Shown piece by piece: positions 6,319 to 13,155 of a stretch of DNA of 16,330 nt. Position 1 is the stretch's first letter. Each line of letters opens with the position of its first letter. The stretch is from a bacterium (GTDB lineage Bacteria; CG03). Where the stretch lies: positions 1-16,330 of the forward strand of contig VMTI01000042.1 in assembly GCA_013791675.1 (NCBI GenBank), given 5' to 3'. Made by a program: the position numbers and the translations under genes. The notes under the pieces are model-generated. The model was not told the origin of the DNA. It made no database searches and saw only the letters and a list, made by a program, of their open reading frames with translations.

Positions 6319-7491
6319 TTACTCCTGTTTTAAAGCTTCTATTCCCGGGAGCAGCCTGCCTTCCACAAATTCCAGTGATGCTCCTCCCCCGGTTGAAATA
6401 TGACTGAAATCTGCGGCTAATCCTGTTTTTTTTATGGCTGCGACGCTGTCACCCCCGCCGGCGACTGACACGGCGCCGGATTTTGTGGCCTCCGCTATTA
6501 TTTCCGCGATTCGTCTTGTGCCCGCGGAAAATTCCCGCACTTCGAAAATACCCATGGGCCCGTTCCAGAATATGGTTTTAGAGTTTTTTAATACTTCTTC
6601 ATATTTCCCTATCGTTTGAGGGCCGATGTCAACGCCGTAAAAACCGTCGGGAATTTCAAATGTCACCGTATTTTCAAGAGGCGCTTCAAACGATTTGCTT
6701 ATTAAGTGATCTACGGGAAGCAGGAGTTTTCCAACCGACGCTTTATCAATTTCTTTTGCTTTTTCAAGAAAATCGTCCTCAACAAGCGACAATCCCGTGT
6801 TTATTCCGCGAGCTTTAAGAAAGGTATACGACATCGCTCCGCCCACAAGAAGATAATCCACTTTTGAAAGCAGGCTCTTCATGACCGATATTTTGGTGGA
6901 CACTTTTGCTCCTCCGAGAACAGCGACGAAAGGCCTTTCCGGATTTTTTAAAAGCTCGGAAAGATATTTCACTTCTTTCTGGATGAGAAAACCCGCCGCT
7001 GATGGCAGAAATTTTGGTATTCCAGTAGTTGAGGCGTGCGCCCTGTGGGCTACCGCGAAAGCGTCTTGTATAAAAATATCGCCGTAGGAAGCGAGTTTCC
7101 GCGCGAAATTTTCATCGTTGTTTTTTTCCTCGGAATGGAACCTTAGATTTTCAAGAAGAGAAATTGAACCCGCGGGAAGTTTTTCAAGACCTGCCTTTGT
7201 ATCGTTTCCGGCGCAATCCTCAAAAAAATGCACTTCTTTTCCGAGGAGTTTCCGCAGATTGGGCAAAACGACTTTAAGCGAAAATTCCGGCGTCGGCGCG
7301 CCTTTGGGGCGTCCGAGATGGCTTATGAGAATAAGCGCGCGCGGGCGCTGTTTGAGGATGCTGTTTATGGTGGGAATATGAGCGCTTAATCTTGTGTCGT
7401 CGGAGACTTCGCCGTTTTTTACGGGCGCATTGAAATCAACCCGCAGAAGAACTCTCTTATCCCTGAGGTCTATATCGTTCAGCGTTTTCAT
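6319..7491 (-). CDS. pgk: Phosphoglycerate kinase
   Basis: Reversibly transfers phosphate from 1,3-bisphosphoglycerate to ADP in glycolysis (cytoplasm). The 390 residues match the usual length of about 390-415. Substrate-binding RVDFNAP (17-23) and HLGRPKG (58-64) mark the N-lobe; GGAKVSTK (193-200), GPMGIFE (311-317), GGGDS (345-349) and STGGGASLEF (366-375) mark the nucleotide-binding C-lobe and hinge. It starts 7 nt after the gap stop with a weak AAAGAG ribosome-binding site, so translation may be coupled to gap. In many bacteria tpiA lies between pgk and secG; here it is missing and the two are 4 nt apart. Confidence 0.98.
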   Translation of the reverse strand: MKTLNDIDLRDKRVLLRVDFNAPVKNGEVSDDTRLSAHIPTINSILKQRPRALILISHLGRPKGAPTPEFSLKVVLPNLRKLLGKEVHFFEDCAGNDTKAGLEKLPAGSISLLENLRFHSEEKNNDENFARKLASYGDIFIQDAFAVAHRAHASTTGIPKFLPSAAGFLIQKEVKYLSELLKNPERPFVAVLGGAKVSTKISVMKSLLSKVDYLLVGGAMSYTFLKARGINTGLSLVEDDFLEKAKEIDKASVGKLLLPVDHLISKSFEAPLENTVTFEIPDGFYGVDIGPQTIGKYEEVLKNSKTIFWNGPMGIFEVREFSAGTRRIAEIIAEATKSGAVSVAGGGDSVAAIKKTGLAADFSHISTGGGASLEFVEGRLLPGIEALKQE

Positions 7492-7498
7492 AAGCTCT

Positions 7499-8494
7499 TT
7501 ATTTTGTCTGCATATATTCTATGAGGTCTATAACCCGTGTTGCGTATCCCGTTTCATTGTCATACCAAGCAAGGATTTTCACCATATCGCCGAAAACTTT
7601 TGTAAAAGCGGCGTCTATGGTAGACGATTTGGGATTACCGTTAAAATCAATTGAAACAAGCGGCTCCTGGCACACGGCCATGTATTTACCAAGCGGCCCG
7701 CGCGACGCTTTAATCAGGGCGGCGTTGACTTCTTCGGCGGTGGTTTCTTTTTCAAGCTGCAAAACGGCGTCCACAACGGACACGTTCGGCGTAGGAACGC
7801 GGATGGCGAATCCATCCATTTTTCCTTTCAGTTCGGGTATTACAAGGCCTATGGCTTTTGCGGCGCCTGTGGTTGTGGGTATCATTGAAGCCGACGCGGT
7901 GCGCGCGCGGCGCAGATCTTTGTGAGGCGCGTCAAGCACGTTCTGGTCGTTGGTAAAAGAGTGAATCGTTGTCATGAGTCCTTTTTTAACGCCGAATGCA
8001 TCCATTATAACTTTCACCGGCGGCGCGAGGCAGTTGGTTGTGCACGAGGCGTTGGATATAATGAAATGTTTAGCCGGGTCATATTTGTCTTCGTTGACGC
8101 CCATCACTATCGTTATATCTTCGTCTGATGCAGGCGCGGATATTATGACTCTTTTTGCCCCTGCTTTAAGATGTTTTGAAGCCTTTTCTTTGCTTTTGAA
8201 AAGGCCCGTTGATTCCACGACTATTTCAACGCCGAGCTTTTTCCATGGAAGAGCTTCTGGATCGCGTTCGGCAAAAACTTGTATTTCCTTACCGTCAATA
8301 ATTAAACTGTTTTCACGCGCTTCAACCTTACCATCAAAAATTCCGAACGTGGAATCATATTTGAAAAGATGCGCGAGAGTTTTAGTATCCGTAAGATCAT
8401 TTACACCCACGAAGTCAATATTTTTTGACTTCAATCCAGCTTTAAGAACCAAACGGCCTATGCGGCCGAACCCGTTAATACCAATTTTTGTCAT
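7499..8494 (-). CDS. gap: Glyceraldehyde-3-phosphate dehydrogenase, type I
   Basis: Oxidises glyceraldehyde 3-phosphate to 1,3-bisphosphoglycerate with NAD. The 331 residues show the Rossmann motif GINGFGRIGR (5-14), D33 after strand 2 (typical of NAD preference), the catalytic SNASCTTNC (nucleophile C151) with H178, and the C-terminal WYDNETGYA. It is the first gene of the gap-pgk-secG-tRNA-Leu unit and has its own promoter at 8566-8594. The start is fixed by AGGAGG 8 nt upstream; an ATG directly abutting that site (8502) reads only three codons before TGA. The sequence ATGACAAA is tandemly duplicated at the start. Confidence 0.98.
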   Translation of the reverse strand: MTKIGINGFGRIGRLVLKAGLKSKNIDFVGVNDLTDTKTLAHLFKYDSTFGIFDGKVEARENSLIIDGKEIQVFAERDPEALPWKKLGVEIVVESTGLFKSKEKASKHLKAGAKRVIISAPASDEDITIVMGVNEDKYDPAKHFIISNASCTTNCLAPPVKVIMDAFGVKKGLMTTIHSFTNDQNVLDAPHKDLRRARTASASMIPTTTGAAKAIGLVIPELKGKMDGFAIRVPTPNVSVVDAVLQLEKETTAEEVNAALIKASRGPLGKYMAVCQEPLVSIDFNGNPKSSTIDAAFTKVFGDMVKILAWYDNETGYATRVIDLIEYMQTK

Positions 8495-8517
8495 TTTGTC
8501 ATCCTCCTACTCAACCA

Positions 8518-8535
8518 CTATGCTAGAACCTTCAT
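8518..8535 (-). other. Five-codon mini-ORF in the gap leader
   Basis: ATG-AAG-GTT-CTA-GCA-TAG in the predicted 5' leader of gap, with AGAGGA about 9 nt upstream of its ATG. It could be a leader peptide, but such short frames arise easily by chance. Confidence 0.15.
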
Positions 8536-8536
8536 T

Positions 8537-8555
8537 TTGAAATGTCCTCTTTCAA
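8537..8555. promoter_or_regulatory. Inverted repeat just after the gap transcription start
   Basis: TTGAAA and TTTCAA arms separated by 7 nt, lying about +5 to +23 relative to the predicted start. The position fits an operator for a repressor or a 5' stem-loop that protects the mRNA. The arms are AT-rich and the partner protein is unknown. Confidence 0.35.
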
Positions 8556-8565
8556 TTAAGCGTAA

Positions 8566-8594
8566 ATTATACATTTTTTTTATAAAATTGTAAA
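8566..8594 (-). promoter_or_regulatory. Sigma70-type promoter of the gap-pgk-secG operon
   Basis: TTTACA (8594-8589) and a perfect TATAAT (8571-8566) with a 17-nt spacer. The predicted start is near 8559, leaving a leader of about 65 nt before gap. It lies within the last codons of coaX, so gap can be transcribed independently of the upstream cluster. Confidence 0.75.
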
Positions 8595-9295
8595 AGGCCG
8601 TTAAAGACAAGCGCCGATTCTTTTCTGTACCGAAACGGGAAGTCTCCCTTTCTGAAAAATCTTGCACCAGCGCCGGTTAAAAACACTTTCGCGCATGGTT
8701 CTCTGGCGAGAAAACAAGAAACCGTTTTTTCTATGCCTCCGGATACCGCCGCCCATACGCCTTTTTTGATGCATTCCGGCGTGCTTGCGCCGGGGCCTTT
8801 CCGCGGGCGGGAAAATTTTACCTCCGGAAGAAGCGCCGTGCCCGCGCGGAGCGCTTTAAGTGAAAGTTCTATGCCCGGAAATATGACGCCGCCGCGGTAA
8901 ACGCCGTTTTTGTCCACAAGTTCGCAGGTTACGGCGGACCCCAAATCCACAATTATAAAAGGCGGTGGGCAATGCGTTCCGGCGCCCATAATTGAAGCTA
9001 TTCTGTCGGAGCCGATATCTTCGGGGGAATTATATTTTAATTTCATTCCAGCTATGTCTCTGTGCGTTAAGAAATAAATTTTTATACCGAGTTCCCTGCA
9101 TAATTTTTTTAGTTTGGCGGTCGCGTCCGGCACGACCGAACAGCACACGCACAGAGAAATGTTTTTAGAAACAAGAACAGACTTTATGCCGCGGATAGAA
9201 GAAGTTTGAAAAATTTTTCCTTCAATCGGTTTTCCATTCTGTATAGCCGCGGTTTTGAGAAAAGTGTTCCCGATGTCAATTAAGAGCGTTTTCAT
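8567..9295 (-). CDS. coaX: Type III pantothenate kinase
   Basis: Phosphorylates pantothenate, the first step of coenzyme A synthesis. CoaX belongs to the acetate-kinase/Hsp70-like (ASKHA) fold. The 242 residues show the N-terminal phosphate loop DIGNT (7-11), PEDIGSDR (91-98), the catalytic region IVDLGSAVTCELVD (115-128, usually DFGTATT-like) and GGVIFPG (135-141). Type III enzymes are known to be insensitive to CoA feedback. The ATG overlaps the 3' end of the M23 peptidase gene by 20 bp and has no strong ribosome-binding site, so translational coupling is likely. Its C-terminus overlaps the gap promoter. Confidence 0.95.
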   Translation of the reverse strand: MKTLLIDIGNTFLKTAAIQNGKPIEGKIFQTSSIRGIKSVLVSKNISLCVCCSVVPDATAKLKKLCRELGIKIYFLTHRDIAGMKLKYNSPEDIGSDRIASIMGAGTHCPPPFIIVDLGSAVTCELVDKNGVYRGGVIFPGIELSLKALRAGTALLPEVKFSRPRKGPGASTPECIKKGVWAAVSGGIEKTVSCFLAREPCAKVFLTGAGARFFRKGDFPFRYRKESALVFNGLLQFYKKNV

Positions 9296-10454
9296 GTTTG
9301 AACTTGCTGTGCATCATAAGTTCTGCGATACAACTGAAATATTGCTTCTTTAAAGGCAGAAATTCCTTCATCTGTTTTTTCGTTAGGTTTGCCGCAGGCG
9401 GCAGCTTGATTGTCAAAAAATTAACGAATTGTCCGTATTTTTTAAATCGGAAATCAAGGTGCGGACCTGTGGAAAGGCCAGTTGATCCGACATAGCCCAC
9501 ATCCTGACCTTTTTTAACGTAGGCGCCTTGTTTTATGCCTGTGGCGTATCTTGAAAGATGGCCGTACCATGATTCATAAGTGGAATTATGTTTTATTTTA
9601 ATTATCTTGCCGAAACCGCCATCCCTTCCGGCAAAAACAACTTTACCGTCTCCTACCGCAGACACAGGTGTTCCTCTGGGAGCGGCGTAGTCTATACCTT
9701 GATGCGCTCTGAAGTATTTCAGAATTGGATGAAAGCGCCTGTTTGAAAAATAAGAGGAAATTCTTCTGTATGTCAGAGGGGCTCTGAGAAACTGTGTGCT
9801 TAAGGATTCTCCGTCGGGAGCGTAATAAGAGAGGAGATTTCCAAAGGGGAAAGCGAAGGCGATGAATTCCTTATTTTTGCGCTGCCTGAAGCTGCCTCCC
9901 GACATAATGTATTTTCCCGCCAGTACGGTGCCTTTATTGACTTCCTGTCCGAGGTCAGTGAAAGACTGTTCGTAAACAATAAAAAATCTGTCTCCCGGTC
10001 GGGGATCCGTGAGAAAATCTATTCTGGATTCAAAAATATCCGCGAAATTCATGATCAGAGTGGGATTGACGCCTTCTGAAAGCATGGAATAATAAAGATT
10101 GTTTTTGATTATTCCTGAATAGCCGAAATATGTTTTATGGATTTTCAGCGTCACTTCTTCGGCCTTGTATCCCGAGGTTGTGAGTTTTACGCGATATTTT
10201 GTCTGTACCTCGGGGCTATACGAAAATTCCAGTATTTTGTTTTCTGTGGATACCGCTACTTCGTAATAATGTCCGGCCTGCATTTTTTTAACATTGTAAA
10301 TCTTTTTAAATTCGTGGATTACGCGGTAATAGTTATCAGCGGTGACGCCCCGCCGCGTAAAAATTGATATGAGCGTTTCTCCGGAGGTAAGAGTGTTGCC
10401 GTAAAGAATAATTTTTGCCGGCTCTTTTTTTCCCCCTGCCCGATGATGCGGCAT
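9276..10454 (-). CDS. M23 (LytM-type) peptidoglycan endopeptidase, OapA/MepM-like
   Basis: From the first ATG the protein has 392 residues: an N-terminal region with a LysM/OapA-like fold (about 13-110), a helical middle part, then a LytM metallopeptidase domain (about 235-350). The zinc site has H251 and D255 (HQGID) and the catalytic H299 (YGHLS). The last motif reads PHLDF (H332, D334) instead of PHLHF, so the third zinc ligand is Asp in place of His. Such enzymes cut peptide cross-links in peptidoglycan during growth. The ATG at 10454 has no ribosome-binding site and would give a cytoplasmic protein. The frame stays open upstream and encodes a membrane anchor (10455-10562), so the true N-terminus is probably longer. 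It overlaps coaX by 20 bp. Confidence 0.88.
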   Translation of the reverse strand: MPHHRAGGKKEPAKIILYGNTLTSGETLISIFTRRGVTADNYYRVIHEFKKIYNVKKMQAGHYYEVAVSTENKILEFSYSPEVQTKYRVKLTTSGYKAEEVTLKIHKTYFGYSGIIKNNLYYSMLSEGVNPTLIMNFADIFESRIDFLTDPRPGDRFFIVYEQSFTDLGQEVNKGTVLAGKYIMSGGSFRQRKNKEFIAFAFPFGNLLSYYAPDGESLSTQFLRAPLTYRRISSYFSNRRFHPILKYFRAHQGIDYAAPRGTPVSAVGDGKVVFAGRDGGFGKIIKIKHNSTYESWYGHLSRYATGIKQGAYVKKGQDVGYVGSTGLSTGPHLDFRFKKYGQFVNFLTIKLPPAANLTKKQMKEFLPLKKQYFSCIAELMMHSKFKHENALN

Positions 10455-10562
10455 TAGAACAATAGTTGCGCCCGCAAGTATAAAAATAACAGCAGCCGCG
10501 GCAATGAGTTTATTGTCTCTCAGCCAATTCAGGATATCTATTTTGCGAATCTTGATTTTTAT
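10455..10562 (-). other. In-frame N-terminal extension of the M23 peptidase with membrane anchor, non-standard start
   Basis: The frame of the M23 gene continues without a stop from 10454 up to a TAA at 10577-10575. The translated part has a basic stretch (KIKIRK, then RDNK) followed by about 18 hydrophobic residues including AAAAVIFILAGATIVL, a classic signal anchor. It contains no ATG, GTG or TTG. Candidate starts are ATA at 10562 (it would overlap the apgM stop as ATAA, where ATGA is common), ATC at 10556 (GGGG 7 nt upstream) or CTG at 10532. A base-call error, such as ATG read as ATA, is an alternative. Confidence 0.6.
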
Positions 10563-11761
10563 GCCCCGAATTTTTTAAGTTTGAGAGCGTTTGCCATAAG
10601 TATAGGCATTATGTCCGCCGACCATATCCTTCCCAGCGCGCCGCTTTCAAAAGCTCTTTCCGAAAAAACGGAAACATCATCCGTCATTTCATATTTTGAT
10701 TTTATGGCAATGGGGGAGGGATGCCATGAATGAGCTCCCATTTTTGCCGGAGTTGAATGGTCTGCTGTTATGCATACGACATCAAAATTCTGTGAAATTA
10801 TTTCCGGGAGCAGTTTGTCAAAAGCCTCAATGGCTTTGACTTTGCCTTCAAAATCTCTATCCTCTCCCCGTGAATCGGTGTACTTGTAGTGGTAATAAAT
10901 AAAATCATAATTACCGCCCTGCTTTTTTAAAGATTTTAACTGACTTTCCGGAGTAGCGCCGCAGTCAACAATCTCCATTCCTACAAGTGAGGCCAGGCCT
11001 TTGTACATCGGATATGTGGCGAAAGCTCCGCATTTTAGTTTATAGAGTTCGCTCATCTTCGGAATATCAGGCAGAGAGGCAAAACCTCTCATAAGGGCAG
11101 TGTTGGCGACCGGCTCGTCTTTTAGCGTTTCGGTCAGCTTTGTTATGAAAGCGTTGACTATTCTTGCGGCGCGCGAGCCGGACTCCGAATTGCTCTTGCA
11201 TTCAAGCGGCGGCATGCCCTCCTTCTGTGGATCGGCGTCAGATAGGTCGCCGGAAAGATTTTCTCCGGTAAACATCACTACGAACCTGTGCTCTTTTCCC
11301 GGAAAAATCTTCACTTTGACGTCATCAATTTCTTCTATCTGCTCTGAAAGTTTTTTGACAAGCCTTTCGTTCTCTTCCGTGGGTATTCTTCCGGCTCGAC
11401 GGTCAACAATCAAGCCGTTTTTGAGAGTGGCAAAATTCGCCCGCGAGGCCATATCAAATTCCGTCATTTCCCTTCCTATCCCCAAAGCTTCAAGAACGCC
11501 CCGTCCAATCTGATACGTCATGGGATTATAGCCGAAAAGAGCGAGATGCCCGGGCCCTGAGCCCGGCGTTATGCCCAGCGCCACAGGCACATTTCTTCCG
11601 CAAACGGAGTCTTTCGCGAAAGCGTCAAGATTTGGGCACACAGCCGCTTCAAGCTCCGTTTTACCTTTTACCGGAATGCCGCCGAGGCCATCCACAACTA
11701 TCATGCAAATTCTTGAAGGCGTCTTTTCGGAAAGGCCCATCATCGTATTTTCAGGAAACAT
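10559..11761 (-). CDS. apgM: 2,3-bisphosphoglycerate-independent phosphoglycerate mutase, archaeal type (ApgM)
   Basis: Interconverts 3- and 2-phosphoglycerate in lower glycolysis. The 400-residue length and motifs fit the ApgM branch of the alkaline-phosphatase superfamily, not the 510-residue GpmI. Visible motifs: the metal-binding IVVDGLGG (21-28), the nucleophile loop GITPGSGPGHLALFGY (S68), ITADHSTP (D334, H335) and GAHSWHP (H344, H347). The segment YTDSRGEDRDFEGK has Glu where many family members have the GHDG histidine, so one metal ligand may differ. An AGGAGG ribosome-binding site sits 4 nt before the ATG; the 16 nt AGGAGGAAAAATGTTT is identical to that of pdp. It sits between pdp and the M23 gene. 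Confidence 0.95.
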   Translation of the reverse strand: MFPENTMMGLSEKTPSRICMIVVDGLGGIPVKGKTELEAAVCPNLDAFAKDSVCGRNVPVALGITPGSGPGHLALFGYNPMTYQIGRGVLEALGIGREMTEFDMASRANFATLKNGLIVDRRAGRIPTEENERLVKKLSEQIEEIDDVKVKIFPGKEHRFVVMFTGENLSGDLSDADPQKEGMPPLECKSNSESGSRAARIVNAFITKLTETLKDEPVANTALMRGFASLPDIPKMSELYKLKCGAFATYPMYKGLASLVGMEIVDCGATPESQLKSLKKQGGNYDFIYYHYKYTDSRGEDRDFEGKVKAIEAFDKLLPEIISQNFDVVCITADHSTPAKMGAHSWHPSPIAIKSKYEMTDDVSVFSERAFESGALGRIWSADIMPILMANALKLKKFGA

Positions 11762-11778
11762 TTTTCCTCCTCACTTAT

Positions 11779-11799
11779 AAACGCCGCGCCCGGGCGTTT
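11779..11799. repeat. GC-rich hairpin between pdp and apgM
   Basis: AAACGCC (11779-11785) and GGCGTTT (11793-11799) are perfect 7-bp arms around a 7-nt loop that itself contains part of the palindrome CGCCCGGGCG. It begins at the pdp stop codon. In the direction of the genes (minus) no T run follows, so it is not an intrinsic terminator for pdp. It may be an mRNA processing or stability element between the two cistrons. Confidence 0.4.
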
Positions 11800-13127
11800 T
11801 ACATTTTGCTGATGCCGTTTTTATCTACTTTTGCGTAAAAGAATTTCGGCGACGGCACTTTTTCGGCGCCGATGGTGTAAGCGGCGATAAAACGCTTTTT
11901 AGCGGACTCAAATTTGACGCTGTCACTTGAATGGAATATAGCAAGAGCTTCGCCTTTTTTGACTGGATCGCCAACCTTCTTTTTCAAATATATACCCACT
12001 CCGGGATCTACCACATCATCCTGCTTTGCTCTTCCCGCACCCAATGAATTGGCGGCGAGGCCCACTTCAAGAGCATTGATCTTCTGTACATAACCGTCCG
12101 CTTCGCTCAATACTTCAATTTCCTCTTTGGCCTTAGGAAGCATATCAGGATTATCAATGGCGTCGGGATTACCGCCCTGAGCGACTACCATTTCTTTAAG
12201 TTTTTTCAGGCCGCTGCCGTCGGCTATGGCTTTTTTCATTCTGGCTTTACCGTCTTCAAGATTTTCGGCTATTCCGGATATAAGAAGCATATTCGCGCCC
12301 AACTGAACGCATAGGTCTTCAAGATCTTTCGGACCCTTTCCCTTAAGTGTTTCTATGGCTTCTTTAACTTCTATCGCGTTGCCTATGGCAAAACCCAGGG
12401 GTTCTTCCATTGAAGTAACAAGCGCCACCATTTTTCTGCCGGCAAGCTCACCGACGTCAACCATGGCTTTTGCAAGTTTTGCGGCATCTTCATATTTTTC
12501 CATAAAAGCGCCTGAGCCGGTTTTCACGTCCAGCACAATGCCGTTGGCTCCTGCGGCGAGTTTTTTGCTCATGATGCTTCCCACTATCAGCGGTATGGAA
12601 TCCACTGTCGCTGTGCCGTCGCGCAACGCATATATTTTCTTATCAGCAGGGGCAAGCTTTGCTGTTTGTCCTATAAGCGCGATATGTATTTTGTTTACAT
12701 TCTCAACAAACTTTTCCATTGGAAGAGAGCACGTAAAACCCGGAATAGATTCAAGTTTATCAATAGTGCCTCCGGTATGCCCCAGTCCACGGCCCGTCAT
12801 CTTTGCTACAATACCGCCGCAGGCGGCGACTAGAGGATTGAGTATAAGAGATGTAGTATCCCCCACTCCTCCGGTAGAATGCTTATCCACTTTAAAGCCC
12901 TTGATACCGCTTAAATCTACGCGGTCCCCGGAATCAACCATGCATTCTGTCAGAACTGTAGTTTCCTCAGCCGTCATATCGGAGAAATATATCGCCATCA
13001 AAAAAGCAGATATCTGATAATCCGGGATATCGCCTTTTACAAAACCGGAAATCATAAAAGAAATTTCTTCTTTTGATAAAACTCCGCCGTCCCTCTTCTT
13101 TTTAATCACCTCATAAACACTAAACAT
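11799..13127 (-). CDS. pdp: Pyrimidine-nucleoside phosphorylase
   Basis: Cleaves uridine, thymidine and deoxyuridine with phosphate to the free base and (deoxy)ribose 1-phosphate. From the chosen ATG the protein has 442 residues, the family length. The phosphate loop VDKHSTGGVGDTTS (80-93) is followed by KMTGRGLGHTGGTIDKLE (109-126). Pyrimidine-site residues R169, S184 and K188 match those of thymidine phosphorylase by spacing, and the C-terminal PYNP domain is complete. An ATG six codons upstream is possible, but those codons contain the ribosome-binding site AAGGAGGA of the internal ATG, so 13127 is preferred. DeoA versus Pdp specificity cannot be decided from sequence alone; the compact form fits Pdp better. 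It lies 28 nt after recJ and feeds the DeoB reaction. Confidence 0.95.
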   Translation of the reverse strand: MFSVYEVIKKKRDGGVLSKEEISFMISGFVKGDIPDYQISAFLMAIYFSDMTAEETTVLTECMVDSGDRVDLSGIKGFKVDKHSTGGVGDTTSLILNPLVAACGGIVAKMTGRGLGHTGGTIDKLESIPGFTCSLPMEKFVENVNKIHIALIGQTAKLAPADKKIYALRDGTATVDSIPLIVGSIMSKKLAAGANGIVLDVKTGSGAFMEKYEDAAKLAKAMVDVGELAGRKMVALVTSMEEPLGFAIGNAIEVKEAIETLKGKGPKDLEDLCVQLGANMLLISGIAENLEDGKARMKKAIADGSGLKKLKEMVVAQGGNPDAIDNPDMLPKAKEEIEVLSEADGYVQKINALEVGLAANSLGAGRAKQDDVVDPGVGIYLKKKVGDPVKKGEALAIFHSSDSVKFESAKKRFIAAYTIGAEKVPSPKFFYAKVDKNGISKM

Positions 13128-13130
13128 TTT

Positions 13131-13138
13131 TCCTCCTT
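13131..13138 (-). promoter_or_regulatory. Ribosome-binding site deciding the pdp start
   Basis: AAGGAGGA on the minus strand lies 3-4 nt before the ATG at 13127 and falls inside codons of the longer reading. Its extension AGGAGGAAAAATGTTT is shared exactly with apgM. Confidence 0.8.
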
Positions 13139-13155
13139 GCCTCATCCCTCGGCTT

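Noticed and set aside
8491..8502. Three-codon ATG-ACA-AAA-TGA frame overlapping the gap start
   Set aside because: It abuts the Shine-Dalgarno sequence with no spacing, so initiation there is unlikely; it results from a tandem ATGACAAA duplication.
7974..8540. Plus-strand frame of 188 codons opposite gap
   Set aside because: Antisense shadow of gap with no ribosome-binding site or recognisable domain.
12819..12836. GCCGCAGGCGGC palindrome, with a second copy near 9393
   Set aside because: Both lie in conserved coding sequence and encode Ala/Gly-rich or similar residues; probably chance from codon use.
12355..13017. Long plus-strand frame of 220 codons opposite pdp
   Set aside because: Low-complexity Ser/Ala/Pro-rich shadow of a well-supported gene.
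13128..13145. Upstream ATG of pdp adding six residues
   Set aside because: Those codons form the ribosome-binding site of the next ATG.
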